DNA from: Moringa oleifera
Taxonomy: Eukaryota; Streptophyta; Magnoliopsida; Brassicales; Moringaceae
Assembly (NCBI GenBank): GCA_021397835.1
Contig: JAJFZO010000447.1
Location: 1,302,001 to 1,366,000 of the forward strand
Direction: 5' to 3'
DNA length: 64,000 nucleotides
Shown: positions 47,761 to 62,859 of the stretch, in pieces
Layout of the letters: every line of letters starts with the position of its first letter
Numbering within the stretch: the first letter of the stretch is position 1
Made by a program: the position numbers and the translations under genes
Notes under the pieces: model-generated
What the model saw: only the letters and a program-made list of their open reading frames with translations
Databases searched by the model: none
What the model was told of the DNA's origin: nothing

Positions 47761-50102
47761 TAAATATTATTTTAAACTCTGAAGAATACTCTTTGTACTA
47801 CTCTTTAACTTGAACTTAGAAACATCCCTGGACAAACCCTAATTAATGAGAAATAGTTAAATAAAATTTTATTGAAAACTTTAATTAGAAATATTCAAAT
47901 TAAGGATCTTATACTACGAATTTTGACTTAAAATTTTTTATGAATGTAAAAAAAAATATTCAAACTATCGTTACAAAAAAAATTAAAAGTTTTTTAGTAC
48001 TAAAAATATTTTTTTAAAAAAATTATTTTAAAAATTTATAGTAAATAGCTCATGAGTCAAATATTATTCAATATTATAATATTGACTGACATTGGAGGTA
48101 GAATTTATTTCAATTATTTTTTGGATATTTTAATATCAAAAATATATTTAATTTTCTATAATATGTTAAGTCAAGATTCAATTTGACTATTGTTTATAGA
48201 CTTTTTGGAGCTTAGGGTAAAGGTTAAAAAAGAAAATATTCTTTAAAATTTAAAATGATATTTATTTAATTTTATGTTTAAAATAAATTAACTAAAAAAT
48301 CAATTCAAAAACTCTTAATATTTAGGAGTTGAGCTCGAACTGAATTTAATAGTATAATTTCAGATTAATCTTGAATTTGAGTTTTATTAATTGAAATTAA
48401 ATAAATTCAAACTAAATAAAACTAATTCAGTTGGACCCATTGAAAATTCTTTTGAAAAGAGATAATTGAAATTAAATCAATCCAAACCAAATAGCATACT
48501 TAGTTACTAATTTTAGCAATAAAAACTTTGAATTTGCATTGTAGCTGGGCACGCCAATGCCCTCAGAATATTTTATATTGTTTACATTTTTATTCTAAAA
48601 AATAAAAAAATTTAAATGATGTTAAAATCTTTTTATTGGAAATAACAATTTTAATCGTTTTCAAATTCAAATTTGACTTGGTAATTTCAATCTCCTTATA
48701 GTTTTTATTGTGAAATTAATTAGGCATATTATATTATTATTTAAAAAATATTATATAAAGGAAAATAATTTAATAAATATAATGTAATTTTATCTGTGAT
48801 ATGATATTAAAATAATAAATAAAGGTAATTTAAAACATCAGATATTATTTTATCTTTAAATCAATTGACTTTTAAGATATTTTCAAATAAATATTGATTT
48901 ATTAATATAAATTAAATTAAAAATATTTAAATAAAATTTTCTTACAATAAATTTTTTGCTTAAAATTTTTTACAAATATAAAAAATATTCAAAGTATTAT
49001 CATAAAAATTTAAATTTTTAATATTAAAAATATTTTTTAAAAATTATATTGTCACAATTTTAAAAAATTTATTAAAAATAGATCATTTAGTTAAAAATTA
49101 TTCAAATTTAAGAGATAAAATAAAATTAAAATTTAAAATTTTTAAGTAAATTTTTAAAACATTTTAACAATAAAAGAATCATCATTTTCTTACCATTATT
49201 TTGAATCAAAATTCAATTTAAATAAAATAAATATCAAATTTTATTCAGATATATTTTCATAAATTAATAATTTGATTTTAAAAATAATATTTAAGATTTT
49301 TAAGTGAAATTTGCACTTAAATAATTTTTCACAAATAGGAACACAATTAAAATTATATTCAAATTTGACATAAAATATTTTTTATTTCATTTGTGGTTTT
49401 ATCTCCCTTCCATGTAGTTTCATAGGCCAGCGTAACCAGGTTACTTCTCGAGGAGTCCATTAATATTTTGTTGTTTTGCAATCACCACTGCATCCAACTT
49501 TTAGCCAAAAATGGGGTGTGAGAACCCCTCCAATCTTGAACTTTTGCTTGAAGAGAAAAACTACCAGTTTGCAGTCTATGATCCACAAATATTGACAAAT
49601 CTATCCCATTTTATCTCATCCATTACCACCTAGATATGTTTTCATTTATACCCATAGATGCAGAAAGCTAAACAGAACAGAGTAAAAAAAATCCTTTCAC
49701 GCCAAACCTGATCAAAATATTGACTTCTACCATGCAATTTTTGACATCCATCAACTGTGATCCACGGTTACAAACAATTGCTTAAAATGTTGCACCTACG
49801 CATTTCATTCCTCCCTCCCAGGAGGATAATAGTCGTATGGTAAGCAGAACTAAGATACCTGCTACTGCCAAAAGAATACATATATAAAACCGCATAACAT
49901 CATCCTGCTATCTCAGAGGAGAATTATTTCACATAATTCCCATGAAAACAAAGGGAGACCTTCTAATAAGAGTCAAATGTTACAAAACTATTTAGCTGTA
50001 TCTCAAATTCCCTCTGGCTTTGCTTCTGCAATGACATCAGCACTATTCCCCCCCATAGCCACTGATCTAATGTCAATTCATTTACTCCATATGTCAATCA
50101 GT
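47761..50102. other. AT-rich intergenic sequence and probable 3' UTR of the P5A ATPase gene
   Basis: 47760-49390 is extremely AT-rich with no coding sense. From about 49400 composition becomes more even; the last few hundred bases before 50102 probably hold the 3' UTR of the minus-strand ATPase gene. No clear polyadenylation site was chosen. Confidence 0.45.
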
Positions 50103-51862
50103 TCAGACATGCTTCTTCTCAAAACTGGCAGCAGCCAGCCGTTGTCTTTTCTTCCAAGCTGGAATCTTACCAGGGAAAGCCCATCTCAAAAATCGCTCCC
50201 AGGCATAGCAGCACAAAAACATCAGAAGAGCCCAAGTCAAAAGCTTATCCCTCAATCCCATCGGCAAGGGCACCAACTTTAGCCAGTCGTTCAGGTCCCT
50301 GAATAGATCAGAAGTGATAACAGTGAAGAAACCAACTGCACCCAAGAGGGCATACAAGAATGGTTTGTTCTCTGGGATACTTTGGTTGAAAGGATGGCCC
50401 ATATAGTTCACAGCAAAAGTAGCCACCTGGAGCATCATGCTCACCATGTATGAAACTGTATTCACCAAGTTAGGATGAAAATCCGAGTCAGGTTCAATAC
50501 ATTCATCAGGCATGTATTTCTCAGCCTCTTTTACGGAAGAAATCAAGAAGAAGAGGTGGATCGCAAACTGCCCCATGAGGGAGAGCAAGACATATGAGCA
50601 GAACACATTAGGATGGGGCCGTTCAGCAGAAAGGGTGGAAAGAGGGCGTGCATGCGAGATAAACAGGAAAAAGGCAGCCGTGAATACACCACTTATTGTA
50701 GCCTGGATATCACCAAGCTTGACACCATCCAAGTACATGACACTCAACACATATGCTGTGGCGAGACAGTTAAGCCCAAGAATCTTAAACATCTGAAGTG
50801 TAGTCACCAGAGTACTGCGACCCTGACGAATTATGTCTGTCGTGGGAGCAACTGATGCATGCTTTGCTGTGAATGGTGATGCCATTGAGGCATCCCCAAG
50901 TTTGACAATTGGAGCCGAGCGACCATCACCTTCATCATTTAGCTCGTCCATCAGCTTCTTCAGCTTTTCTCTTTGCATCTCTGCAGCAGTCAAATGGCGG
51001 TTTAGAGCCAAATGGCTAGTAGCAACTTTTCCTTTTGAAGTGCCTTCTCCATTTTGACTGACTTTGCCTGCTGCTTCCATTGCAGTTTTAGATTTCTTTG
51101 ATCTGACAGATTTTGTATTTTCGTCTTTAGACGATTCTGATGAAGTGTTTCGACTTTGAGTTGGAGGCACCGCATTCAGCAGAGCAACTCCTACATGGGC
51201 CTGGAAAGTAAGAGTGTAATGTTATACTTCAAAAACATAAGCCTACATACACCAAATTATGATTGGTAAGAGAAAAAGAGGGAGGAAAGGAAAGGAAAAG
51301 GGAAGTGGAAAAAAGAGAAAAAAGAAGGAAGAAAACAAATAAATAAACATAAGGGGGCTTGATAAGTATGATCTTTCTATCATATGTTTTGTGGGGAGAT
51401 ACAAAGTGGACAGAAAGAAGAGAAAAACAAACAGATTAGTTTGTTTCACGTCCACTCCCCAATCCTCCTTAGTAGGGAGGATTGTGATGTGTACATGTAG
51501 AAGAACAACCGCATTTTCTTTCACATTTTCCTTTACCACCAAACAATAGAAAAGTGCTTCCAGACTTTATGTTCTTTCATCTCCCTGTTCTTTGCTCATT
51601 CAATCTCCAAGGAATCATAAAAACCATAAATTTCATAGCACGCAAAGTTTTAGAGGGCATCCACGAATAGAAACTTCCACACAGGGTATTACCTGCTTCA
51701 GAGCTCCAACATCATTGGTTCCATCCCCACACATCAAAGTTATCCTTCCCACAGTTTTGAAAGTTGTCATGATTAGTTCCTTTTGTGCTGGAGCAACTCT
51801 CGCAAAAACCTGGGATGATAATTGTATATGCATTTTGATAAGCCATCAGCAGAATCCAAAAT

Positions 51863-51902
<40 letters not shown>

Positions 51903-54900
51903 CATATAAACACACTTTGGTTTTGTTACCTTCACATATGGAATGACTTGTAGGACAGCGGAAGTCTCCTGTAACATCTCGATGCAGTCACCTCCAATAC
52001 ACAGATCATGAACCTCTGCAAGAGCTTCTACCTCTTTCTCGCTAAAACCATATATTTTCTTTTCTCAGTATTAAAAGGAAAAAGAGCAAAAGAAAAGGTA
52101 AAATGGAAGAGTTAAGAGTTTTAAGGAGCACTTTAGCACAACAAAAACTCCAGCAGTGTAAATGAAGACATAAAGAAAAGGCATATTATCAAAGCAAAAC
52201 ACAATCTCACTACCTGTAGCGGATTATCTCTGTCTCATCCGGTGACATCCATTCATAACCTTCACCATTCCTTGCTGGGCCAAGAATCAATGCTGGTTTT
52301 GATACAATATGAACTTGGCTAGCAACATGGCAAGCTGTCAAAGCTTGGTCACCAGTGATCATGACCTAGCATTAGACAAAAAGTGTTAGTTAAAAGTTGT
52401 TTCAACTTAGTTCCTAGAAACAAAGACAGCGATAATAAGAGATAGGAAATCAAACAAATAATTTAGTATAACAAATTACCAATTACAGGAACAAGAAGAT
52501 CAAACAATCAAATTTTAGGGGAAAACAAAGGGAAAAAGTGCCCAAAGTTCCCAGGCAAGCAGGAAGGCCAGTAGCCTAATAATTTAGCAAGCTCCTATCT
52601 CAAAGGGTTCAATCAAGGCATAACATGTAACCTAAAATCCAAATATATAGCCTCAAATGTAAGAATTATGGCTTCAATATGATTCAGTTTGGGAGATTTT
52701 TAACCCCACCACCACCAAAATCTTGGCCAGCAAGATCATATCAGCAACCTATTGACATTGACAATTTTGAAGTTCACCTTCCCGAACCACATGCATGGAT
52801 AGTAGCACTCTGGTATTTTGTACCCTAGATTATCACTTGATATAAATCTAAAAAATTCATTTGAAAACAGACTAGGTCATACTAAAAATTTCCTCCTAAA
52901 TTTTATTCAATGTTCAAAGCGAACGATACATATTCAACCATCAATGCAATTTCACAATCTGAAAATCTGTTTTGACAATTAACTTTTAGATTTACACAGG
53001 TAAATCTACACATACGCACACAAATCTACTGACAGATATAAGTACTTGCATATACACATACACTTACTTACCAAGTCATGTGATGAATTCTTTAATTCAA
53101 ATAGAACAGCGCCTGAATCTGACCTAATAGGACAGTTAAATACCTGAAATTCAAATAATGAGGATGTAGTAACAATATTGGAAAACAGTCACTAAAAAAA
53201 ATGACTTTACTATTAGAAAGGATGTAAATAAACCAAAGGAATAAAATAAAGTGCACAAAAATAGGAAGTTTTTTCAATTACTGCAAATCCAGCAAACGTA
53301 AGACCACTCTCCACCACGTCCCTATCCAAGTTTCTAGCTTCACTAACCTGCATGTCAGTTGAAACAACAACATGAGCATACATATAGATGAACCATGAAT
53401 AGTTTCATCAGATGAACAAAATTTTAAGAACAGAATGCATGAGGCTAGACACAATAATCACAAAAAGGGCTAGGCATGCTTCTAATTTCTAGAACAGCAT
53501 TTAAAAAATTAGTCATAAACCCTGACTCAAAAGGATTTTTCATTTAAATTGCAATACAATTTCACTTTCAAAGGGACAAGGTTGATCTGCGTTTTGGCTT
53601 ATTCTATATAAGGAAGAAAATGGCCAATTAGACATTCCAGATGGTAGCACAAAAGAATTAAAATCAATACCAACAGTTATCCCTTAAGCTGGAGGAGTTG
53701 AAAACATATAACTGTATACCTGCCACAATAAATAACTGAAACTCCATGCAAGCATAAAGGCCACTCATACTCAGAAAAAGATTCAAGTCCTCATAACTAA
53801 AAAGCACATGCTAATATCCACACAATGCTAAAGGATAACCAAACATAAGCAAGAGGAAAACACAAAACCACTCTGAGAAAGGAAATCTAGAAGCACTTAC
53901 GGTCATGTCAGGAAGAGATTTAAAAGCAAGAGCCAAAACACGAGAGCCTTGACGCGTGTATTTCTTGTAGGTTTCAACATATGATGCTGGCAAATCTGTA
54001 AGCCTATCCTGGATAGTTTCAGGTGCACCCTGAAATGATATTTGAGAAGAACAAATTAACAAAATGGCCGATACTGGTTAAATTGATAAGTTCAAAACTA
54101 ATGAACATGCTTCTTCTCATGCAATTTTCTCTAGGAAATATGTGGCAAGCAACAGTTCAGTCATGTGAGCTGGACAATAGGTTGCATGGATATGGTTATA
54201 AGTCTGTCTTACATGAAGTGGCAACTTCAAGATTTGAAGACAGTGTTTTATGCTTACCAATAACAAACATTTACCACTGCACTAGACAAGGGCCCTCAAA
54301 TCAACAATTAATTACAAAGTCGTGAATGTTCCACAGAGCAACACATTTAATTCTCAGAGACTTCTTATAATTCCTCCCAATGTTTATTTCCGAGCTTTCC
54401 AATTGTTTATTATCCCAGGGTTCACGCCAAAGCTTCATAATAACTTACTTTTAGTGCAGCTTTTGTTTCCCAGCCTAGCAATTAAGCTCATATAAAAGGA
54501 AACACAAGTTTAAAACTGACGTTTCTCATCTCCAGGTTGCAAATTACAAAATTTAGCTTCCCATGCATATGATAATTATGCGAAAAACGTGGCATGCAAA
54601 GATAATAAAGCTGAGAGCATGAGCATGGAAAGCATAAAAAGACCTTCACAAAAGCAAAAAATTGCTCCTGAACATGAACAACAACAGCCATTCTTTTCAA
54701 GTGTGATGCAAAGTGGTGCCTCTGCACAATCTGCACAGCATGGCCACCTCCCCTGTAAATGACACCAAGTGAAGAACTGACCACATAAACTTATACAAGA
54801 CTAGAGAAAAACAGATACTTGAGCTCAAAGCACTGGAGGCATAAATGAAAAGACAAAAAATATAACAATGAATAAGAAGCAGCTTCTGTATCTACATCCA

Positions 54901-57900
54901 GAAAATTTTGAAGAGTTCCATAATCAAAATCCTCGACAATAAAGTTGCTTTCCAGATCAATAATAGATACTTTTGTTTGTAAATTTTGTTAGCTATGAAG
55001 TTACATATAGGCTACTTAAAAGCAGATCAGTAGAACCACTTAAGGTAATATACAAGTATGTTTGCAACAGTGGAGGACAACCCAGAGAGGAACCAATTTC
55101 ACTCGGTTCTAGAAAAATTTGCAGAACCAAACTGAACTTTTGCAAAGAACCAAACCAAGCCGAAGTTAGTTTGGTTTGGTTCAGTTTCTAACTCGATTTT
55201 TTTAAAACAAAAATAATAATAATAATAAAATTTTAGCAAATATATCAAGAATTGCTCATAACCGACTTGTTTTACTCTTCATATGCAAAATAAGGAAGCA
55301 AATATGATGATAATTTCCAATTAAACATTCATTTACAACTATCATTCCAAAAATAACATTCAATTTCTTTCGTTATAGTAAATTTTAAAGAGATCCATGT
55401 GTTTTATATCTTAAAGGAAAAAATTTAAAACTTGCATGAGTGTAACCTAAAATACAAGTAAAAACCTCACATAAAAACAAAGTAATCATAAAAAATATTG
55501 ATTTTTGAAAATTCACTTGTACTATTTATTTAACCCATAATATTGATTATTGAAGAATTAAGTATTAAAAGTTAAAATCACGTAAAGAAAAAAGAAAAGC
55601 TTGTTCTTGAATGCTTTCAGATCTATAAGAGAGATTTATAGGGAAAAAAAGAGAAAAAAAACCATTGGACAGCAAGGAGGGATAGAGAAAAGAAGGGAGA
55701 ATGAGATATAATATTCTTTTACGTTAACACATGATTAGTTGAGGGTGGATTTAGTTTTATATGGTGAATCGACCAATACATATAAAGAGCTCTAATGCAT
55801 GCGACTCTATTCGGTTTTGTTCGATTTTTTTCATTTTCAACCTGAACTGACCGATCAAAGTTCAGTTTAAAAACATAGCCCTAATGAGCCAAAAATAAGT
55901 AAGAAACAGAACCAAACTGACTGAAATCAAAGAACAGTTTGGTTTCATTTGGCTTAATCAGCTTCCAGTCACCCTTAGTTTTTGCTGCAATAGGCATCTA
56001 CTAAGCAGGTAGTTAAAACTACTTCAGGATAAACAGAGCTACATATGCAAATGTTTGCTCAACTTAATATATGTCTAATGTTTTTTTTCCACATTCCTCA
56101 CTCTCTCTCTGTCTAGCATCATGTCTACAATGTGTCACTTCTCTTTTATCTTCTCTCCTATATCACTGTCTTTCTTTTCTATGTGATGAAGCAACACATT
56201 TCTCCAGGGTAGTGACAGAAGGTGGGAGGGAGACTCTCAGCACCATGTCTAATGTGTGTCACTTCTCTAGTAACTTATCTTTTTTATCAGTATCTTTGTT
56301 TTCTGTGTGAGGAAGCAACATAGTTGTGTGGGCTTGGGCAGGATGGAGGGACACTCTCTAGCATCAAGTCTGATGAGTGTTACTTCTTTGGTACCTTCTC
56401 TTCTTGTTTATCATTATCTTTCTTTTCTATGAGCAAGCAACATAGTTTGCCGGGGTCGGGGAGGGAAGCAGCTCCTAGTCTGTCTAATTCCTAAGAAAGT
56501 TAGATTTCTTTCTCCCTTCCAACCCTCCAACACCCTTCTTTATCCATTTCCAGACAATTCAAACCACTTTCCTGGTCAGACAGCCCCTGAATCTCAAGAA
56601 CTTCAGTTTGAATTAAGAAGATATCAATTGAAGCAGAACTCTAATATCAATTATGGCATTCTTATTGACTGTACGGGCATCTTCCCCCCCCCCCCCCCAA
56701 CAAAAAAAAAAAAAAAAAATTCATCACATGCTCCACAGATCCTCATTCTCAAAATTTAATTTTCCTTCAACAAAAGCAATATATTAAAAGTTTACTAAAA
56801 CTTCCCAAAGAGTTATAGTTCAATCAAAAACAGAAGGAAAAACTAAAAAATTTATAGTTTGACAAATCAAATCACAAAAACATAGATAAAGATAATCTTA
56901 ATAAAGTGTGAAGCTCACTTTTTGGGCATAGCCTTTTCATCAGATTTATAACTCCAATCAATTCCTTTAAGTGCAGCCTTCTCGAGAGGGTCACCAACCT
57001 ACAAGCAATTTGAGTATATAGCATCAACATGAGGTAATGTGCACAAAGAAAACACAATAAAATGATAATAATTTTGTAGAAAGTATTCTAACAAATACTG
57101 GACTGCTGCCCATGCCACTTCTATACAAACTACGTTTTTACATCTTCTAAATTATATGTGACGTCAATGTCACTGTTGATTTTCCTTAAGTAGATAGGGT
57201 CATTTGCAAGCAGATCATCAAAATATTCAATTTATATAAAGCTGAGCTTCTTGTGAAAAGACAAACAGCCAAGAAATTGATATTGACAACAACCAAAAAG
57301 AAATAATGAGAATACTAAAGAAACTAAATAACTATCAGAAACTTGTACAACATAAGCCCAACATTCAGATAATCATGTTAATAGTCCTTCCATCTATCAC
57401 GAAGTACATATACTAAAGAATTAACATGCAAAGCACCATGAATAAGGAAGCTAAATAGGTGCCAGTTCAACTTACCCATGATGAAGCACATGTTTAGGCA
57501 AAATCAAAATGGATTGACTTCCTATGTGCATGATTATTTGTCATGTTTCCTAGACCCATCCAATGATTTGCATTTTTTTAATATCAGAAACATGAGGCAC
57601 CAAGGGGTGCCACCCATATACATAGAGTGAGTTAGATCCTATTTAGAAGTAAAGATGTCTATGAACTCAGCAAAATCCTCATTTACAAAAGAATCCCTCA
57701 TTATCCATAACATATTTCCAATTGTATAGCTGTAACCTAAAAATAAAATCGGAATTCTCAAAGGAACTGGAAAAAATATTAATAAATTTTGACAACAAAA
57801 AATATTGAAGGAATTCATTAAAAATTTAATTATATAGTAATTTAGTCTTTTAAAAGAAAGTGGTATTAAATAAAATAAGACAGCATAACAAGATCCATGC

Positions 57901-60900
57901 AGCAGAACTTATGTAGGTGGAATGATACTTAAGGCTGATCCAATTTGGTTTATTTGGAGAAGATTTGCATAAATACAACCAAATTCTAACTCTATAGTGA
58001 AACTCCAAACAAATAAAAAATGCTGAAATAGGTGTAAAATGCACCAGCATGAAATGCAATTTCACTTATATATATAACATTAAAGTGTTATGTTAACTAG
58101 CCTCATTTTATATCTAATAATCTCATTCCAATAAGACTTACACAAGAGTATCCAGAACAGAGTTTCTTTGCCTTTCTCCACGTACACACCCTAGAGCATA
58201 TTTTTATTTTCACAAATACATATAATACTTCTTCACTTTTAAAATTATTTTTACATACAAAAATAATAATAAATTGGTTCAAATATGCCACAAATGTCCC
58301 ATATACTAGGATTTTCGTCCAGTGCCTTTTTTTAAATAAAGAAAAAAAGCAAATGTATTATTCCGAAAAAGAAATTACATTACTTACCAATTTGTTGTCC
58401 ACATAAACCAAGGCATGACAAGAAGCTAGAATTTCCATTGTACGCACAGGCACTTTAGTCATATCAGATTCTAGATCTGTACTGGCGGTCAAACCCCCAA
58501 CTCCACAGAACTCCTGGAGAACAGCAAAAGAAAGGACAACATAGAATGAATCCTAGTAGTAACTAAAACAATAAGAAGATTTTCTAGGTCAATATGAGCA
58601 TACCATGTCATCTGATGTTAAGGTTCCCGTTTTATCAAAACAACATATGTCAACCTGTTGGAAAAGCAAGACAATGTGCAACATGAGATGGCATATATGC
58701 ATACTCATTCTTGCAGGAATATAATATGATTAAAAGAACTTCAGTATACAACAAAGAGAGGAAAACATATTAGAAAAACACGCAAAACATCTAAAAGACA
58801 AATTAGGAAGACAACAGCTATAAACAGCATTCTCCTGGAAAACAAAAATATATTTTCCATACAATCAAAAGAAAATAAGATTAAAAACTCATAACTTGTG
58901 GATGACAACTTTATACCTCTTTGTAAGGTCCAAAAACCACTATACCAATGTTCTCAAGCCCATGAAATACTAATACAACAACAAGAGCATTTTTGAAGAT
59001 TGCCAAGCTTACCTTCCCTGCAAATGGAATTCGGAAGGGTTCTGTGCAAAATATCCCACGGCGAGCCAGTGCAATCAGAGATGTATTGACGGCAATTGAT
59101 AATTCCATTGGTAGCTCAGGGGGGATCACAGAAGTGATAATAAGCGAACAACTTAGAAAAAGCTTGTACCTGCTCCTTGTTGGATCCTCCAGCCCCTACC
59201 TCAAGGAATATTTTTGTTATCAAACTAAGATGAAAATTCCAAAAGAGCAACATAAATGAAACAATTACTTACTTTTATTAGTACATAACCAGCAGCAATC
59301 ACGGCAAATACAACTAAGAATAAGATGAACAGACCACTTTCCCAGCTGTTAGCGGTAACCTGAGACATATATTCAAGATAAAAAGCATTTAGATTGTTTG
59401 ATGATGAACGGAATTAGACTCAAATAACAATTATCTATAACTTACTCTCTCTGTAGAAAATAAGATTGTCCTCATAAGTTTTCCCTGACTTGTCTCAAAC
59501 CCAGTGCGCAGAACAACAGCCACACAGCCACCATCGGGAGCTTTCAGAGAGAAGGTCTGAGCAAAGAAAAACATTTAAAGCCCAAATTACAAAAGTATGA
59601 ACATATTCAAACATGGAAGTGGCATTTGCTCCATATTTTCAGTGGGACTGACCTTATCAGGAGTATGCTGCAAAATTTTCGTCCCACCAAATAAAACATG
59701 ATTTTTATCTCGCTTAGCTGACAACTTCTCGTCGATTCCCCGACCTGTTATTGAAACCTGAACCCCCGCCCCCCCCCCAAAAAAAAAAAAATCACATAAA
59801 TCAAACTGTGAAAATCGGGTGATTCAGCCACATAAGCACATTATAACCACACATAGCAAAAGTGCAGCAAATGTAGGCTTATTAAGTTCAGCTATTCCCA
59901 CAATCCAAAAATATATGAACACTGTCAGTTAAAAATAAGAAAACATAGATTACATAAATTTTCAGGATTGAGAATGTCACATATTATAAGCACTATAACA
60001 ACAACCAAACAAGAAGGCACAATGTAACTCAGAAGGCAGCACAGGTCATGAATACAAGATCACCGTAAGTTAAAAATAAGAAAACATAGATTACATAAAT
60101 TTTCAAGGTTGAGCATGTTACATATTATAAGTACTATAACAACAACCAAACAAGAAGACACCATGTAACTCAAAAGGTAGTAAAGGTCAAACTTGAAAAA
60201 AAAAATACATCTAAACATGATTTTCATTTTTGGCCCAAGTAACATGTGATCTCAATTTTAAGTAAAAGGTCTTTTACTGAACAACAACAGCACTTGAATG
60301 CATGTGTGTGAACAGATGTAAGTACTATAATACAGAAACAATGAAACAAATCAGAAGAAGAAAACCACCTTCCATTGGGGAGTCGACTCGCCTGTCAGAA
60401 TGGCTTCATTCACAATAGCACTTCCAGCTAATAAAAGCATGTCTGCTGGAACAGTCTTGTCATCTCCACTCTGAGTGGAAGACCGTCCGATGGAGACAAC
60501 ATCCCCTGGCAAGAGATCAGTACCCGAGAGTTTTACCCACCTAAAATTCATGAAGTTAGAAACGCAACTTCTAAATCTAAAAGAGCTAATGAAGAAGTTT
60601 AATGGATGTTGGATAGCATACTTCCCACACCGATGCACCATTAGAGTCTGACTATCCACTCTAACTCGTCTTAGCTCAGTCAAAGTCTTTAACCGACTTT
60701 TTGCCATTGTTGACTCAAACATAAACAGCATGAACAGGGTGAACAAACTGTAATACCAGTATTCATCCAAACACCAAAGACCCACACAAAAGACCTATAC
60801 ACAAATTACACAGTACTATCAAATACAGAAGTTGAAAAAACAAAAATGTGAGAACAAAATAAAACCTGAAATACAAATAGAGAGGAGAGAGAGAGAGAGA

Positions 60901-62819
60901 GAGAATCAATAAAGGCCAAACCTGAAATACAAAAAACGGCTCCATGCAGTGCTCTTTCATTAGTTTTTGGAATGTAGGTTGTGGATAATCAAATCTGTGA
61001 GATGCAAAAGTATTGCATCAAGAAAAAGATGTTCACTCAGTAAAGCATGTTCAAGATAATAAAGCTCCACTAAACATTGAATTCTGGGCTAAAATATACA
61101 TCAATATTAATATGCAATTACAAAACAAGCAAAAATATTTAGGTGCTATGTAAAGCAGCAAAACAAAAAAAATAATAATTTAACAAACCAAAAGAAAAAG
61201 AACATGGAAAGAATAAAGCAAGTCAAAGAGCATTCTACAGCAAGAGAAAGAGAACTGGGATTTGATCTTACCAAACTCAAATAAGTGACAGAAATAAAAG
61301 TCTGACATGGATAGTGATTGCATTTCTTTTAATTAAAGTAACAGTAACTATGAAGCAGTCAAGCTGTCATATTAAGAATTAGTTGATTCCAGATTTCATG
61401 ACAAGTATAGAACAACTTGATATATCAACTGATCCAAGACATGCATTTAATAAGTTAACTACACATAGCATAGTAGCAAAAAATTAACTGCAGTGTTGCG
61501 AAGTATAACAGAGTACATGAAACAGCAGCAATGTTTTATAAGGGTATTTTTATCTTCTCAATCTTTATGCTACTTAAACACAAAACAACCAGAATTGTTC
61601 ATAAAATTTGATCCGCTGTACAAAATTGTGAACATAGCTTTCAAAAGCAAAATAGATAAGCCAAAAATTTTCCATTTTCTCATGCAAGTCAGCCCTCAAA
61701 TTTTTTCTTTCTGTTTTTTTTTTTTTTTGGTTAATATTGAAACATGAATATATTTATATTGCTACAATTATGATCAAGGGAGTGTCCCCATATACAAGTA
61801 TATAGTTGGTATCTAGAGATAAGGAGTTTTATAAACTCCAGATATTCCTCCTTATTTACAAGATTCACCCGTCTACCCAAACTTTTAACAGTCTAATCCA
61901 TCTATCCCAAGGTATCAAGGCATAAGCATTTCAAAACTTTAATTTTTATTTATTTAAAATAACAAAAATAGAAGTAAAAATAACAAGGAAAAACAGACAA
62001 TTATAAATCTAATTTTACAGGTGCAAAGGCTTTCTGTTCATAAATTATAAGCATTTTGAACCTAAAAAAACTTGATTGATTTCATAAAAATAATACCATG
62101 GTAATGTCCCACAAATTAACGTGATATATTCACAAAAAAAGAAAAAAGAATAGACAACATAGTGAGAACAGAATAACAAGCCTAAGAAATACACATGTGT
62201 GTATCGATGTATGCATATAAAAACAATGCAACTACTGCCTATTAGCAAGCAGCAGCTAGCCTATATTTCTTAGGAAGCGACCAATCAAAGAAATGAATGG
62301 CACTGGTCTCAATGGTCAAAGGCCCAATACTGTTTCCAAAGAACAAGCATGCTTTATATACATGTAATTTTTAACCCATGGGTACAAAGTGACCAGCTTC
62401 TTTCAAGTAATATCCTTTTTGACTCGGTAATACATGCACCATTCCATTAACACGCATGTTTCTAGTAACATGCATAAAATTTTACATGAGACATTCGCTT
62501 TCTTCTATTGGCACTAACGCATGCTGGAAGTTTTAAAGGTTGCCTCGAGGCAATTTGTTACTGGCATCTACCGAGGCACAAACCAGAAACACAATTTAAC
62601 ATACTAATTTTAGAGATTTACTTTTCAACTAAGAGCATTTTGACACTATAGAATTTAAAAACTTCATTTAATATATTAAAGTTAGTCTAAGTCATTATTA
62701 GAAACCTTGATGTCATGACCGGATTGGTAGGTAGAGTGTTGACACAACTCATTTTGTCTGAAATTTCCATGTACCAAAATGTGTGTGTCTAGCATACATA
62801 CATAAGCACATGATATATA

Positions 62820-62859
<40 letters not shown>

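Noticed and set aside
50512..51057. Plus-strand open frames opposite the last ATPase exon
   Set aside because: They are antisense shadows of a well-supported exon with conserved ATPase sequence.
51592..51909. 105-codon plus-strand frame ending in a run of Thr-His
   Set aside because: The end is translated (CA)n and the middle is antisense to the ATPase hinge exon.
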